A stretch of DNA of 64,000 bases from Streptomyces sp. Y2F8-2 (GTDB taxonomy: Bacteria; Actinomycetota; Actinomycetes; Streptomycetales; Streptomycetaceae). The stretch spans positions 496,001-560,000 of the forward strand of contig NZ_BNGS01000004.1 of the NCBI RefSeq assembly GCF_014905555.1. The letters run 5' to 3'. Shown here piece by piece: positions 53,330 to 62,961 of the stretch. Position numbers and translations under genes: made by a program. Numbering within the stretch: position 1 is the first letter of the stretch; every line of letters starts with the position of its first letter. The notes below the pieces were generated by a model. That model was not told the origin of the DNA and made no database searches. It worked only from the letters and a program-made list of their open reading frames with translations.

Positions 53330-54373
53330 TCACTCCTGGACCTTGCCGCCGGTGATGCGAGAGATGGTCAGGGCGACCAGGATGATCAAGCCGTTGAGGG
53401 CACCGATCCACTGCGCGGGGACGCCTGCGAGGGTCAGCACGTTCTGGATCATGAACAGCAGGAGGATGCCGCTGAACGCCCCGAACATGGTGCCCTTGCC
53501 GCCGTTGAGGCTGATCCCGCCGATGACGGCGGCGGCGAAGACGGTGAAGATGTAACCGTTGCCCTGTGCCGAGGCCACCGAGGCGAGCCGCCCGGACAGC
53601 AGCAGTCCGGCGAGGGCGGCGAGCACGCTGCCGGAGACGATGACGATCCACATCACCCGGTCGGTGCGGATGCCGGCCGCCTTCGCCGCGTCGACGTTGC
53701 CGCCGATGGCGTACAGCGAGCGGCCGAAGCTGGTCCAGCCCAGGACGACGATGGCGACGGCGAACAGCACCAGGCAGATCCAGATGGAGGCCGGCATCCC
53801 GAACCATTCCGCGGTGCCCAGGTAGAGCATCGACTTCGGCAGCTGGAAGAAGGTCTGGCCGCCGGAGATGCCGGTCAGGACGCCGCGCAGGACGATCAGC
53901 ATGCCGAGGGTGACGATGAACCCGTTGAGGCCGAAACGGATGATCAGCAGGGCGTTGATCACGCCGACCAGCAGGCCCACGGCGAGCGTGACGGGAATCG
54001 CCCAGGCACCGGGCAACAGGCCGAGGCCGTGACCGGCACCGGTCGGCACCACGAGCCAGGCTGCCACGCCGGGCGCGAGGCCCATGGTGGACTCCAGCGA
54101 CAGGTCCATCTTCTTGACGATCAGGATCATCGTCTGGGCGAGGACCAGCAGGGCGATCTCCGACATGGTCTGCAGGACGTTGATGAGGTTGTCCGCCTGC
54201 AGGAAGACCGGGTTGACGATCTGGCCGACGATCGCGATGACCACGATCGCGGGGACGAGGGCGAGATCGCGCAGCCGGGCCAGAGGTACCCGGCCGCCGA
54301 ACAGACCGTTCCGCTTGCCCTTCGGCTCGGTGGTCCCGGGAGCGGGGGTGTCCGCGAGGACGGTGTCAGGCAT
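53330..54373 (-). CDS. Sugar ABC transporter permease (RbsC/AraH type)
   Basis: A protein of 347 residues with about ten membrane helices. The BPD_transp_2 signature is seen in VINALLIIRFGLNGFIVTLGMLIVLRGVLTG and later AAVIGGISLNGGKGTMFGAFSGILLLFMIQNVL. It forms a homodimeric pore with the adjacent ATPase, whose stop codon it overlaps by eight bases. Lying between the ATPase and the fuconate dehydratase, it most likely imports L-fucose. Confidence 0.93.
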   Translation of the reverse strand: MPDTVLADTPAPGTTEPKGKRNGLFGGRVPLARLRDLALVPAIVVIAIVGQIVNPVFLQADNLINVLQTMSEIALLVLAQTMILIVKKMDLSLESTMGLAPGVAAWLVVPTGAGHGLGLLPGAWAIPVTLAVGLLVGVINALLIIRFGLNGFIVTLGMLIVLRGVLTGISGGQTFFQLPKSMLYLGTAEWFGMPASIWICLVLFAVAIVVLGWTSFGRSLYAIGGNVDAAKAAGIRTDRVMWIVIVSGSVLAALAGLLLSGRLASVASAQGNGYIFTVFAAAVIGGISLNGGKGTMFGAFSGILLLFMIQNVLTLAGVPAQWIGALNGLIILVALTISRITGGKVQE

Positions 54374-55928
54374 CGAGGTCCACTCCTTCCATCGCGGCCA
54401 CGAGGTCGTGGTCGTGCCAGCCGCGGGAGATCTCTGTCGTCACACGGCCCTGGAACATCACCAGGACCCGGTCGCACATGCGCAGGTCGTCGAGTTCGTC
54501 GGAGGCGATGAGCACTCCGGTGCCGGTCTCCGCGGTCTCCGCGACCTTGCCGAGGAGGAACTCCTTGGAGCGCACGTCCACGCCGGCGGTCGGGTTGATC
54601 AGGACCAGCAGCCGGGGGTCGTCGGCGAGGGCGCGGGCCATGACGACCTTCTGCTGGTTGCCGCCGGAGAGGGCGGAGACGGGCAGCTCGGGGCCGGGCG
54701 TCTTGATCGCCAGGTGCTCGATCATCCCCTCGGCGAGCCGGTCGCGTCGGCTGCGGCTGAGGAATCCGTTCCTGCGGAGCCTGCGGGGAACGGACAGTGT
54801 GGTGTTGTCCGCGATCGACATGTCGGGCACGAACCCCTGGTGGTGCCGGTCCTGCGGGACGAACCCGGCGCCGGAGGCGAGCGCGGCGGGCACGCTGCCG
54901 GGACGGGGGCGGTTGCCGGCGATCTCCACCTCGCCGGTGCCGGCGGCCCGCAGTCCCACGACGGTCTCGGCCACTTCGGTACGTCCGCTGCCCGCGGCCC
55001 CCGCGAGCCCTACGATCTCCCCGGCGCCGACCTGGAAGCTGATGTCTTCGTAGGTCTCGCCGCTCAGCCCCCGGACGCTGAGCGCGGCCGTGGCGCCGGC
55101 GTCGAGTGTGCTCGCCCTCTCCTCGCGCCGGTCGGCAGCCGCCTCACCGGTCATGGCGGCGACGAGTTCGGTGCGGGGGAGTTCGGCGACCGGCGCGGTC
55201 AGGATGTGCCGGGCGTCCCGGAACACCGTCACCATGTCGCAGATCTCGTAGACCTCCTGCAGGTGGTGGCTGATGAACAGGAAGGTCACGCCCTGCCGCT
55301 GCAGGTCGCGGATGCGGTCGAAGAGGCGGTTGATCGCGGCTGCGTCGAGCTGGGCGGTCGGCTCGTCGAGAATGATGAACCGGGCGCCGAAGGACAGCGC
55401 GCGGGCGATCTCCACGAACTGCCGTTGCTCCACGCTGAGATCAGCGGCGGGGGTCTGCGGGTCGACGTCCACGGACCAGGTCGACAGCAGGTCCTGCGCG
55501 CGGCGGCGTACGCCCTGCCAGCTGATGAGCCGGTGGCGGCCGTGGTCGTGCCGGTTCAGGAAGAGGTTCTCGGCGACGGTCAGCGTGGGGATGATCGTCG
55601 ACTTCTGGTAGACGCAGGCTACGCGCTGCCGCCAGGCGTCGCGGTCCGTCAGCCGTGGCGCCGGGCTGCCGCCGAAGGTCACCGTTCCCTCGTCCGGGGC
55701 CTGCAGGCCGGTGAGGACGGAGACCAGGGTCGACTTGCCGGCTCCGTTGCGGCCGACGAGGGCATGCGTCTCGCCCGGCCTGATGGTGATCCGGGCGCCG
55801 TTGAGGGCCACCGTCGGACCGAATCGTTTGACAATGCCCGTCGCCTCGACGACGGGCGGATCCGCCGGGACCCGTCCGTCGTCCGTGGGGGCGGGTGCGG
55901 GGCGGACTCCTCGTTCCCCGTCGCTCAT
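54366..55928 (-). CDS. Sugar ABC transporter ATPase with two nucleotide domains (RbsA/MglA type)
   Basis: A protein of 520 residues with tandem ABC domains. The first has Walker A GRNGAGKST, signature LSVEQRQFVEIARAL and Walker B FIILDEPTAQLD. The second has a degenerate P-loop GAAGSGRTE, a signature LSGGNQQKVVMARAL and LVLINPTAGVD, where Asn replaces the usual Asp, as is normal for this family. It energises import by the permease encoded just downstream. Confidence 0.95.
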   Translation of the reverse strand: MSDGERGVRPAPAPTDDGRVPADPPVVEATGIVKRFGPTVALNGARITIRPGETHALVGRNGAGKSTLVSVLTGLQAPDEGTVTFGGSPAPRLTDRDAWRQRVACVYQKSTIIPTLTVAENLFLNRHDHGRHRLISWQGVRRRAQDLLSTWSVDVDPQTPAADLSVEQRQFVEIARALSFGARFIILDEPTAQLDAAAINRLFDRIRDLQRQGVTFLFISHHLQEVYEICDMVTVFRDARHILTAPVAELPRTELVAAMTGEAAADRREERASTLDAGATAALSVRGLSGETYEDISFQVGAGEIVGLAGAAGSGRTEVAETVVGLRAAGTGEVEIAGNRPRPGSVPAALASGAGFVPQDRHHQGFVPDMSIADNTTLSVPRRLRRNGFLSRSRRDRLAEGMIEHLAIKTPGPELPVSALSGGNQQKVVMARALADDPRLLVLINPTAGVDVRSKEFLLGKVAETAETGTGVLIASDELDDLRMCDRVLVMFQGRVTTEISRGWHDHDLVAAMEGVDLDA

Positions 55929-55974
55929 CTCAACCGCCTTGATGGTGTTCGCCGTTGGTCTTCGGGACGTGGTG

Positions 55975-57039
55975 TCAGCCGAGGTTGTTGCCCCACAGGG
56001 ACTTGTCGTCGCTCTTGAGGCTGGGGATGCCGCCGTAGGTGCCGCCGTCGGCGGTGACGAGCGGGGCCGAGAGCTGGTCCTCGAGCAGCCCGTCGCGGAC
56101 CTTGACGATGGTGCTGTCGTGGTCGGTCTTGCCGGGCTGGAACGTCTTCCCGTCGATCGCGGCCTTCAGGTAGTACAGGGCGTACTTGGCGTAGAGGTCG
56201 GCCGGCTGGGAGACCGTGGCGTCGATCTGCCCGGCGGCGATGTCCTTCAGCTCCTCGGGGATACCGTCGTTGGAGACGACGAACACGTGCTTCTTGTCCT
56301 TCGGGCCGACCAGCAGGCCCTTCTGCTTGAGCACCTGGAGCGTCCCGGACAGCGCGAAGCTGGACTGCATGTAGACGCCCTTGATGTCCGGGTTGGCGGT
56401 CAGGTCGGTCTGCAGCTTCTGCGCGGCGACGGCACCGTCCCAGTTGGTGGCCTCGCCGAACACCTTGATGCCCGGGTAGTTCTTCTTCATGCAGTCGTTG
56501 AACGCCTCGGTGCGGTCACGCCCGTTGATCGAGGAGAGGTCGCCCTGCAGCATGACGACCTTGCCCTTGCCGCCGAGCTTGGTGCCGAGGTAGGTGCACG
56601 CCTTCTCGCCGTAGGCGCGGTTGTCGGCGCGGACGACCATGTAGACGTTGCCGGTGTCGGGGCGGGTGTCGACGGTGACGACCGGGATCTTCTTCGCTTC
56701 CAGCTGCGCCAGGGTCGGCGCGATGGCGGCGGTGTCCTGCGGGGCCATCGCGATGCCCTTGACGCCCTGGCTGATGAACGTCTGGGCGTTGGCGGTGAGC
56801 TTGGCGACGTCGTTCTGCGAGTTGGTGGTCTTGAGCGAGAGGCCGAGCTGCTTGGCGAACTCCGGCGTGTACTTGATGTACGAGTTCCAGAAGTCGGTGT
56901 CGGAACGCGGGTAGTCGACGCCGACCAGCGGCGCGTCGCTCGACGCGGAGGCGGTGCCCGAGCCGCTGCTGCAGGCGGTGAGCAGCGCCAGGGCGGACAG
57001 GGCCGAGGCGGTGGAGCACAGGGCGGTTCTGAGTCTCAT
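55975..57039 (-). CDS. Periplasmic-type sugar-binding lipoprotein
   Basis: A protein of 354 residues from ATG 57039, with AGGAAG upstream. The signal ends at the lipobox ALLTACSS, so it is tethered outside the membrane. The type I binding-protein fold follows (PLVGVDYPRSDTDFWNSYIK, GVKGIAMAPQDTAAI, PVVTVDTRPD, VVSNDGIPEELKDIAAGQIDATVSQ), close to ribose/fucose-type receptors. It is the first gene of the minus-strand operon and faces the fucosidase gene across about 470 bases. Confidence 0.93.
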   Translation of the reverse strand: MRLRTALCSTASALSALALLTACSSGSGTASASSDAPLVGVDYPRSDTDFWNSYIKYTPEFAKQLGLSLKTTNSQNDVAKLTANAQTFISQGVKGIAMAPQDTAAIAPTLAQLEAKKIPVVTVDTRPDTGNVYMVVRADNRAYGEKACTYLGTKLGGKGKVVMLQGDLSSINGRDRTEAFNDCMKKNYPGIKVFGEATNWDGAVAAQKLQTDLTANPDIKGVYMQSSFALSGTLQVLKQKGLLVGPKDKKHVFVVSNDGIPEELKDIAAGQIDATVSQPADLYAKYALYYLKAAIDGKTFQPGKTDHDSTIVKVRDGLLEDQLSAPLVTADGGTYGGIPSLKSDDKSLWGNNLG

Positions 57040-57507
57040 CGGTACTTCCTCGCGCTGGTCCCGAAGCGGGAGATGGTTCGCAGGGCGACAGTCGTGTGCC
57101 GCCGCATCGAAGAGATGGGATGTATGTATAGGTGGCGACTGGGTGCGCTGTCTAGGTCCCGGGAGAAGTAGCTGGAAAGTAGGTGGTTGTGGAGTTCGAT
57201 GGAGTGACTGGTGGGCCAAATCAATCCCATCAATGATGCGTATTCGTGATGCGCGGACGACTTGCCTGAGGGCTTGCCGTGTGGCGTCGCACCCTTTGTG
57301 TATCGCGCAAACATTCCATGTCTGACACTCGATAAATCGGGCATAGATGCATACTCATGGATAAAATTGCGAGTGAAGAGGTGCTTTCATCCCTGCACGT
57401 CCGTTGACATGAGTGCGCCACATGGTCGAACTTCGTGCGTATCGCCTGGCACTCCGGAGCCATGGGCGTCGTGTTTTCCCTCTGTCCCCCACTCCAGGGA
57501 TGTCCTC
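57040..57507. promoter_or_regulatory. Divergent control region of the fucose operon and fucosidase
   Basis: This 468-base region is noticeably A/T-richer than the flanking genes, especially 57110-57370, and must carry promoters in both directions. The heptamer TGATGCG occurs twice 13 bases apart (57234 and 57247). I see no perfect long palindrome. It is the obvious place for the FCD regulator to bind. Confidence 0.6.
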
Positions 57508-59742
57508 ATGTCGAGTTCGTTCAACAGACGCCGGTTCCTGGCCGGCGCCACATCCGTCGCGGCGGCAGCCGTCGGAGGCGGCGTCCTCGGGGCCGGCGTC
57601 GCACACGCGGCACCGAGCAGCTACACCCCAGCGTGGACCTCGGTCGACCAGCACCCGCCCGCCCCCGAGTGGTTCCAGGACGCCAAGTTCGGCATCTACT
57701 TCCACTGGGGCGTCTTCAGCGTTCCGGCCTATGGGAACGAGTGGTATCCGCGCCGGATGTACATCAGCGGCGACGCGTGCAACCAGCACCACATCGCGAC
57801 CTACGGCGACCCGTCGGTGTGGCCGTACCACAACTTCATCAACGGCGCGAAGGACCTGGCCGGCAACTTCGTGCAGTTCGCACCGAAGCTGAAGTCGGCG
57901 GGCGGCAACTTCGACCCCGACGCGTGGGCGCAGCTGTTCGTCGACGCGGGCGCGAGGTTCGCCGGACCGGTCGCCGAACACCACGACGGCTTCTCCATGT
58001 GGAACAGCCAGGTCAACGAGTGGAACTCGGTCGCCAAGGGGCCGAAGCTCAATCTGCTGCAGCTGTTCACCACGGCGATCCGGGCCAAGGGGCTCAAGCT
58101 GCTGGTCGCCATGCACCACGCGTACAACTTCAACGGCTACTACGACCACGTCCCCGCGCAGTCGGACCCGAGCCTGCAGAAGCTCTACGGGCAGTTGGGC
58201 AGGACGCAGGAGAACCAGCTCTGGTACGACAAGCTCAAGGAGGTCATCGACCTCGCCCAACCCGACATCCTCTGGGAGGACTTCGACCTGTCCAAGGTCG
58301 ACGAGACCCAGCGGCTGAACTTCCTGTCGTACTACTACAACCAGGCAAACTCCTGGGGCCGCGAAGTCGTCGCCACCTATAAGGACGGCTTCAACGGCCA
58401 CGGCGAGGTCTTCGACTACGAGCGGGGCGGCCCCGCCGACATCACCGCCCCCTACTGGCTCACCGACGACAGCATCTCCAGCTCCAGCTGGTGCTACACG
58501 AACGGCATCGGCTACTACAGCACCCAGCAGATGCTGCACTCACTGATCGACCGGGTCAGCAAGAACGGCAACATGCTGCTCAACATCGCCCCGATGGCGG
58601 ACGGCACGATCCCCCAGGCCCAGCAGGACATCCTGCTCGGCATCGGCGACTACCTGAAGCGCTTCGGCGAGTCAATCTACTCGACCCGGGCCTGGACCAC
58701 GTACGGCGAAGGTCCCACGCGGATGGGCGGCGGCGCCTTCACCGCCCCGCAAGCCGGCACCGCCCAGGACATCCGCTTCACCCGGAACAAGAACAACACC
58801 GTCCTGTACGCCACGGTCCTCGGCTGGCCGGGCAGCACACTGACCATATCGACGCTCAACTCGGCGCGGATCAATGTCAGCTCCCTGACCTCGGCGCAGT
58901 TGCTGAACCCGACCGCCGGCACGTACACGAACCTGCCCGCGCCGACGCAGGACTCGGCCGGGCTGCACGTGACCCTGCCGTCGTCGTCGGCGCCGTTCTC
59001 CGCCCTCGCCTACGTCGTGAAGCTGACCTTCTCCGGTCAGATCCCGACCCTGCAGCCACTGGCCGGGGCCGTGGTCTACCAGGACGTCAACTACTCCGGC
59101 AGCTCCGCCGTGCTCCAGATCGGCTCCTACACCGCCGACCAGTTGACGCTCGCCGGACTGCCCAGCCGCAGCCTGTCCTCCCTGAAGCTGGCCCCCGGCT
59201 ACCAGATCGTCGGCTACTCCGGTGACAACTTCACCGGCACCGCCTGGACCTTCACCGCCGACAACGCCGACCTGCGCAACACCGGCAACAACGACGCCGT
59301 CGTGTCGATGAAGGTGCAGCTCAACCCCTCGGCGTGGTTCAGGATCACCAACGTCACCGACGGGCTGGTGCTGGACAGCGGCGGGAACGTCCCCAGCGGC
59401 TCCAACCTCAAGCAGTGGACCTGGAACGGAAGCACCAACCTGCAGTGGCAGGCCGTCGAGCTCGGGACCGGCTACTACAAGCTGGTCAACCGCGCCAACG
59501 GCATGGTCGCCGACGGCGGGGGCGCCACCACGAACGGCTCCGCCGCCCTGGAGGCTCCCTGGAGCGGGGGCAACACCCAGCAGTGGCAGCTCAAGTACCA
59601 GGGTGGCGGCAGGTACTGGATCGTCAACCGCGCCACCGGCCTCGTCCTCGACGGCGGCGGCAACGTGCCCTCGGGCTCCGTGACCAAGCAGTGGTCCGGG
59701 AACAGCAGCACCAACGTACAGTGGACCTTCACGGCGCTCTGA
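57508..59742 (+). CDS. Secreted GH29 alpha-L-fucosidase with crystallin-like and ricin-type modules
   Basis: A protein of 744 residues from ATG 57508. A Tat signal (NRRRFLAGATSVAAAAVGGG) opens it. The GH29 domain spans about 30-380: APEWFQDAKFGIYFHWGVFSVPAYGNEWYPRRMY, AEHHDGFSMWNS, and the nucleophile Asp in PDILWEDFDLSKVD, where the family often has WxD. After a beta-sandwich, residues about 515-605 show two beta-gamma-crystallin-like Greek keys (VVYQDVNYSGSSAVLQIGSY, SSLKLAPGYQIVGYSGDNFTG). A ricin-type trefoil with repeated LVLDSGG and QW motifs ends it. It should release fucose from polymers outside the cell for the divergent import operon. Confidence 0.94.
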   Translation: MSSSFNRRRFLAGATSVAAAAVGGGVLGAGVAHAAPSSYTPAWTSVDQHPPAPEWFQDAKFGIYFHWGVFSVPAYGNEWYPRRMYISGDACNQHHIATYGDPSVWPYHNFINGAKDLAGNFVQFAPKLKSAGGNFDPDAWAQLFVDAGARFAGPVAEHHDGFSMWNSQVNEWNSVAKGPKLNLLQLFTTAIRAKGLKLLVAMHHAYNFNGYYDHVPAQSDPSLQKLYGQLGRTQENQLWYDKLKEVIDLAQPDILWEDFDLSKVDETQRLNFLSYYYNQANSWGREVVATYKDGFNGHGEVFDYERGGPADITAPYWLTDDSISSSSWCYTNGIGYYSTQQMLHSLIDRVSKNGNMLLNIAPMADGTIPQAQQDILLGIGDYLKRFGESIYSTRAWTTYGEGPTRMGGGAFTAPQAGTAQDIRFTRNKNNTVLYATVLGWPGSTLTISTLNSARINVSSLTSAQLLNPTAGTYTNLPAPTQDSAGLHVTLPSSSAPFSALAYVVKLTFSGQIPTLQPLAGAVVYQDVNYSGSSAVLQIGSYTADQLTLAGLPSRSLSSLKLAPGYQIVGYSGDNFTGTAWTFTADNADLRNTGNNDAVVSMKVQLNPSAWFRITNVTDGLVLDSGGNVPSGSNLKQWTWNGSTNLQWQAVELGTGYYKLVNRANGMVADGGGATTNGSAALEAPWSGGNTQQWQLKYQGGGRYWIVNRATGLVLDGGGNVPSGSVTKQWSGNSSTNVQWTFTAL

Positions 59743-59832
59743 CCCTCGCCCCGGCATGACCGCGGCTGCGGCGGGCGCGCTCCACGCGCTCCCGGCGCGG
59801 CCGCCGACCGGAATCACCTGCTCATACCCACC

Positions 59833-59872
59833 CGCGCCCCGACCGACCCACCGCGGACTCGGTCGGGGCGCG
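59833..59872 (+). terminator. Hairpin after the fucosidase gene
   Basis: Arms 59833-59846 and 59859-59872 (CGCGCCCCGACCGA and its complement) are perfect over 14 bases with a 12-base loop. The hairpin is 91 bases past the fucosidase stop. Confidence 0.78.
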
Positions 59873-59985
59873 GCTCAATGATCCGCATCGATGTAAAGCG
59901 AGTTCATGTCGGGGGACGCCGGACTCGAAACGCCTCTGCTTCGACAACGCCCACGTCTGGCCCACGCTCAACTACAGTCCAGCGC

Positions 59986-60438
59986 ATGCGCTCGGTGAAC
60001 TCCGGCGACACGGCGCTTTTCACGGACGTCCGCCTGGGTTCCCCCGGTGCGGAGACGGCCCCCGGATCCGTCGCCTGGCGCCCTGAGTCCGGTGTCCGGG
60101 AGCCCGACGGCGAGGGCCTGGTCCGGCAGACGCAGAGCGGCACGGGAGCCAGGCTGTCGCTCGCGGACGCGGTGGACGGGCCGTCGTACGTCTTCGCCGT
60201 CCGGGCCCGGAAGACGGCCGGAGGCGAGGGGCTCGTCCTCGGCTTCGCCAGGACCTCCTCGCGGACCACGCTCGCGGCCCAGCCGCACGGCACGAGCAGC
60301 TTCGCACCCACCCCGGACTCCCCGGTCGAGGACCGTGCGACCGACCCGGTCTGCGACCTCGCGCCCTGCTCCTCCACAGTTCTGCGCACCCGCGCGGAAA
60401 GCGTCGTGCGCGCCCGCACCGAAAGCGATCAGCGATGA
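59986..60438 (+). pseudogene. Relic of an arabinofuranosidase-linked accessory domain
   Basis: An open frame whose residues from FTDVRLGSPGAE through LSLADAVDGPSYVFAVRARK and TAGGEGLVLGFA resemble the laminin-G/GH16-like accessory segment found near the C-terminus of streptomycete GH51 arabinofuranosidases. Beyond 60261 the peptide becomes Arg/Ser/Thr-rich and featureless. There is no catalytic part. Its stop overlaps the alpha-galactosidase start as ATGA, so read-through coupling is possible by accident of the deletion. Family assignment is tentative. Confidence 0.5.
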
Positions 60439-61736
60439 CCCGACAGCCACGCCCAATACCCCCGCACCCGGCGCGTCCGCCGATGGGGTGGAACAGCTGG
60501 GACTGCTACGGCACCACTGTCACCGAGGACGAGGTGCTCGCCAACGCGGTCTTCATGCGCGACCACCTGCTCGCGCACGGCTGGGACACCGTCGTGGTGG
60601 ACATCCAGTGGTACGAGCCGACGGCCCGCGCTCACGGCTACAACACGGACGCGCCCGTGGTCCTGGACGCCTACGGCCGCCAACTCCCGGCGCCGAACCG
60701 GTTCCCCTCCGCCGCTGCGGGAGCGGGCTTCGCACCGCTGGCCCAGCGGGTGCACGACCTGGGTCTGCGTTTCGGCCTGCACATCATGCGCGGCATCCCC
60801 CGCCGCGCCGTCGCCGCCCGGCTGCCCGTCGCGGGAACCGGCTTCACGGCCGACGAGATCGCCGACACCGGTTCGGTATGCCCCTGGAACTCCGACAACT
60901 ACGGTCTCGACCACGACCACCCGGGCGCCCAGGCGTACTACGACTCCCAGGTCGCCCAGTTCGCCGACTGGGGGGTCGACTTCGTCAAAGCCGACGACAT
61001 GCTGTTCCCGTACCCCGAGCGGGAGATAGCCGCCTACGCCCGGGCCATCGAGCGCAGCGGGCGGCCGATCGAGCTGAGTCTGTCGCCCGGCACCGACGTC
61101 TCGCTGGCCCGTCTCGACCATCTGCGGGAACACGCCACCATGTGGCGGATCTGCGACGACCTGTGGGACCGGTGGGAGGACGTCGAAGCCCAGTTCGCGC
61201 GCATGGCCCGCTGGGCTCCCTGGCAGAGTGAGCGCGGCTGGGCGGACGCCGACATGCTGCCGTTGGGGCACGTCGGCATCCGCGCCGAGCGCGGCGAGGA
61301 CCGGCTGTGCTCCCTCACCCACGCCGAGCAGACCAGCCTGCTCACCCTGTGGCTGATCTCGCGTTCCCCGCTGATGATGGGCGGCGACCTGCCCACCAGC
61401 CCTCCGGAGACCATCGACCTCCTCACCAACGACGAGGCGCTGGCCGTGCTGTGGCACAGCAGGGACAACCGGGAGGTCCTGCGCGAGCGGGACCTCGTCC
61501 TTTGGACGGCCGGGGACGTGGACGGCCGCACCCGTTATGCCGCGGTGTTCTCCCTGTCCGACTCCCCGAGCCAGGTGGCCGTACCCCTCGGGGCCATCGG
61601 CGCGGGCGCCGACCACCACGTGCGGGAGGTGTGGACGCGCAGGGACGTCCCGCACGACGGACACGACCTGCGTCTGGAGTTGCCCGCTCACGGAGCGGGC
61701 CTGTTCCGCCTGACCCCGCCCGGCGGACCTGCCTGA
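60435..61736 (+). CDS. GH27-type alpha-galactosidase-like enzyme
   Basis: A protein of 433 residues. The GH27 opening PPMGWNSWDCYGTTVTEDEVLANA is followed by VVVDIQWYEP, DWGVDFVKADDMLFPY (nucleophile Asp; the family norm is KYDNC) and MWRICDDLWDRW, which holds the acid/base Asp. LTLWLISRSPLMMGGDL and a small C-terminal sandwich complete it. There is no signal peptide, so it acts inside the cell on imported oligosaccharides. The KADD variant is shared by a distinct bacterial group, so specificity may differ from classic alpha-galactosidase. Confidence 0.9.
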   Translation: MTRQPRPIPPHPARPPMGWNSWDCYGTTVTEDEVLANAVFMRDHLLAHGWDTVVVDIQWYEPTARAHGYNTDAPVVLDAYGRQLPAPNRFPSAAAGAGFAPLAQRVHDLGLRFGLHIMRGIPRRAVAARLPVAGTGFTADEIADTGSVCPWNSDNYGLDHDHPGAQAYYDSQVAQFADWGVDFVKADDMLFPYPEREIAAYARAIERSGRPIELSLSPGTDVSLARLDHLREHATMWRICDDLWDRWEDVEAQFARMARWAPWQSERGWADADMLPLGHVGIRAERGEDRLCSLTHAEQTSLLTLWLISRSPLMMGGDLPTSPPETIDLLTNDEALAVLWHSRDNREVLRERDLVLWTAGDVDGRTRYAAVFSLSDSPSQVAVPLGAIGAGADHHVREVWTRRDVPHDGHDLRLELPAHGAGLFRLTPPGGPA

Positions 61737-61927
61737 CCCTGAACCCGTGCATCGGCTACGTCCTGAGCAAGGGCCTGTTGCCCGCCGACACACTCGTCGA
61801 TCTCGCCCGCCCCGAAGCCGTTGCGGGAACCGGTCAAGCCCGGGCCCGGCGTATACGGCGCACCGGGCACGAGGGCCGTACAGCGGGCGTCGCGCCGGCT
61901 GCGGGGTTGCGGAAGCGAGCGGCGGGA

Positions 61928-62878
61928 TCAGTGCTGGGCGAACTGGACCTGGGTCGGTTGTACGACGTCCGGCCGCAGCGCGATTCCGTTGATCGTCAGC
62001 CGCTCTCCATAGATGTCCGTCAACCTGATCGCGCTGCCGCACCCGCTGCCGTCGGCGGAAATGAAGTAGTTGTAGTCGGTGCGGGGCAGTTGCCGCCAGC
62101 CGCCGGAGGTGCGGACCTCCAGCCGCGTGACCGGATTCCTGTGGCCGATCGCCTGGATGCCGCACCAATAGGGGCTGGACCCGGACTTGTACCTGATGGA
62201 AATCGTGTCGGACGTGCTGGGGCTCAGCAGGCTCCAGGTGATCGGAATCCGGCCGACCCTGAGGTCGGCGAGTTCGGCGAAGGCCTGTTGGCTGAGGTCG
62301 AGTTGCCCGGGCGCGCAGGGCAGGGGGCACTCGTTGGTGATCCGCACCGTGACGGAGTTGCCGTTGGCCGCCCGGACGAGCACGTACGCACCGCACGCCC
62401 TGGACGTCTCGTAGTCGGTGGTGTTCATCGCCGCGATCATGAGGTCGGGGCTGGGGCCGAACAGACAGGCGCCGTCCCCGTTCCCGGCCTCGTAGGCGGT
62501 GGCGACTCCTCGGTAGGTGGTCCCGGGCTGAATCCGTCCCGCCGACGAGGTCGTGGTGGACGCAGTTCGCGGGGGCCGCGGCCTGTGAGTGGGAGAGGGC
62601 TCATCTGCCGGGGTGGTCGCAGAAGCCGTCGAGGTCGGGGTGCCAGTCGGTCTCGGGGAGCCAGGAGCGGTCGGGGTAGCCGTCTTGGTTGCGGCGGTGG
62701 CTCCCACTCGGGTGGCGACGGGTGCGGCCGCCGCAGACCGTGCATCGACCTTGCGGTCGGGCAGCAACGCCACCACCAGGGTGGCGAGAACGCCCGCGGC
62801 GGTCAGCCCCAAGACGGTGCCCAGCATGATCCTGCGTCTGTGCCTGCGCTGCCGCGCGGCCCGCCTCGCTGTCTTCAT
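61928..62878 (-). CDS. Bacterial expansin-like protein (EXLX1 type)
   Basis: A protein of 316 residues from ATG 62878. A basic N-terminus and one membrane helix (MLGTVLGLTAAGVLATLVVALL) lead into a Thr/Pro-rich linker to about 110. The D1 double-psi barrel follows: GVATAYEAGNGDGACLFG, MIAAMNTTDYETSRACGAYV, VRITNECPLPCAPGQLDLSQQAF. The D2/CBM63 part has YWCGIQAIGHRNPVTRLEV and TDYNYFISADGSG. Compared with Bacillus EXLX1, the LDLS Asp (D82) is kept, while the TD Asp (D71) is Asn, and the aromatic surface is Tyr-Trp plus Tyr. Expansins loosen cellulose-hemicellulose contacts without hydrolysis. Confidence 0.88.
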   Translation of the reverse strand: MKTARRAARQRRHRRRIMLGTVLGLTAAGVLATLVVALLPDRKVDARSAAAAPVATRVGATAATKTATPTAPGSPRPTGTPTSTASATTPADEPSPTHRPRPPRTASTTTSSAGRIQPGTTYRGVATAYEAGNGDGACLFGPSPDLMIAAMNTTDYETSRACGAYVLVRAANGNSVTVRITNECPLPCAPGQLDLSQQAFAELADLRVGRIPITWSLLSPSTSDTISIRYKSGSSPYWCGIQAIGHRNPVTRLEVRTSGGWRQLPRTDYNYFISADGSGCGSAIRLTDIYGERLTINGIALRPDVVQPTQVQFAQH

Positions 62879-62961
62879 CACCCGTCCGTTCGGAACATCG
62901 AGCTGATAGTGCACTGCTCAGTGACCGCAGGAAGGGAAAAGGTTGCCGGCTTCTTCATCGC

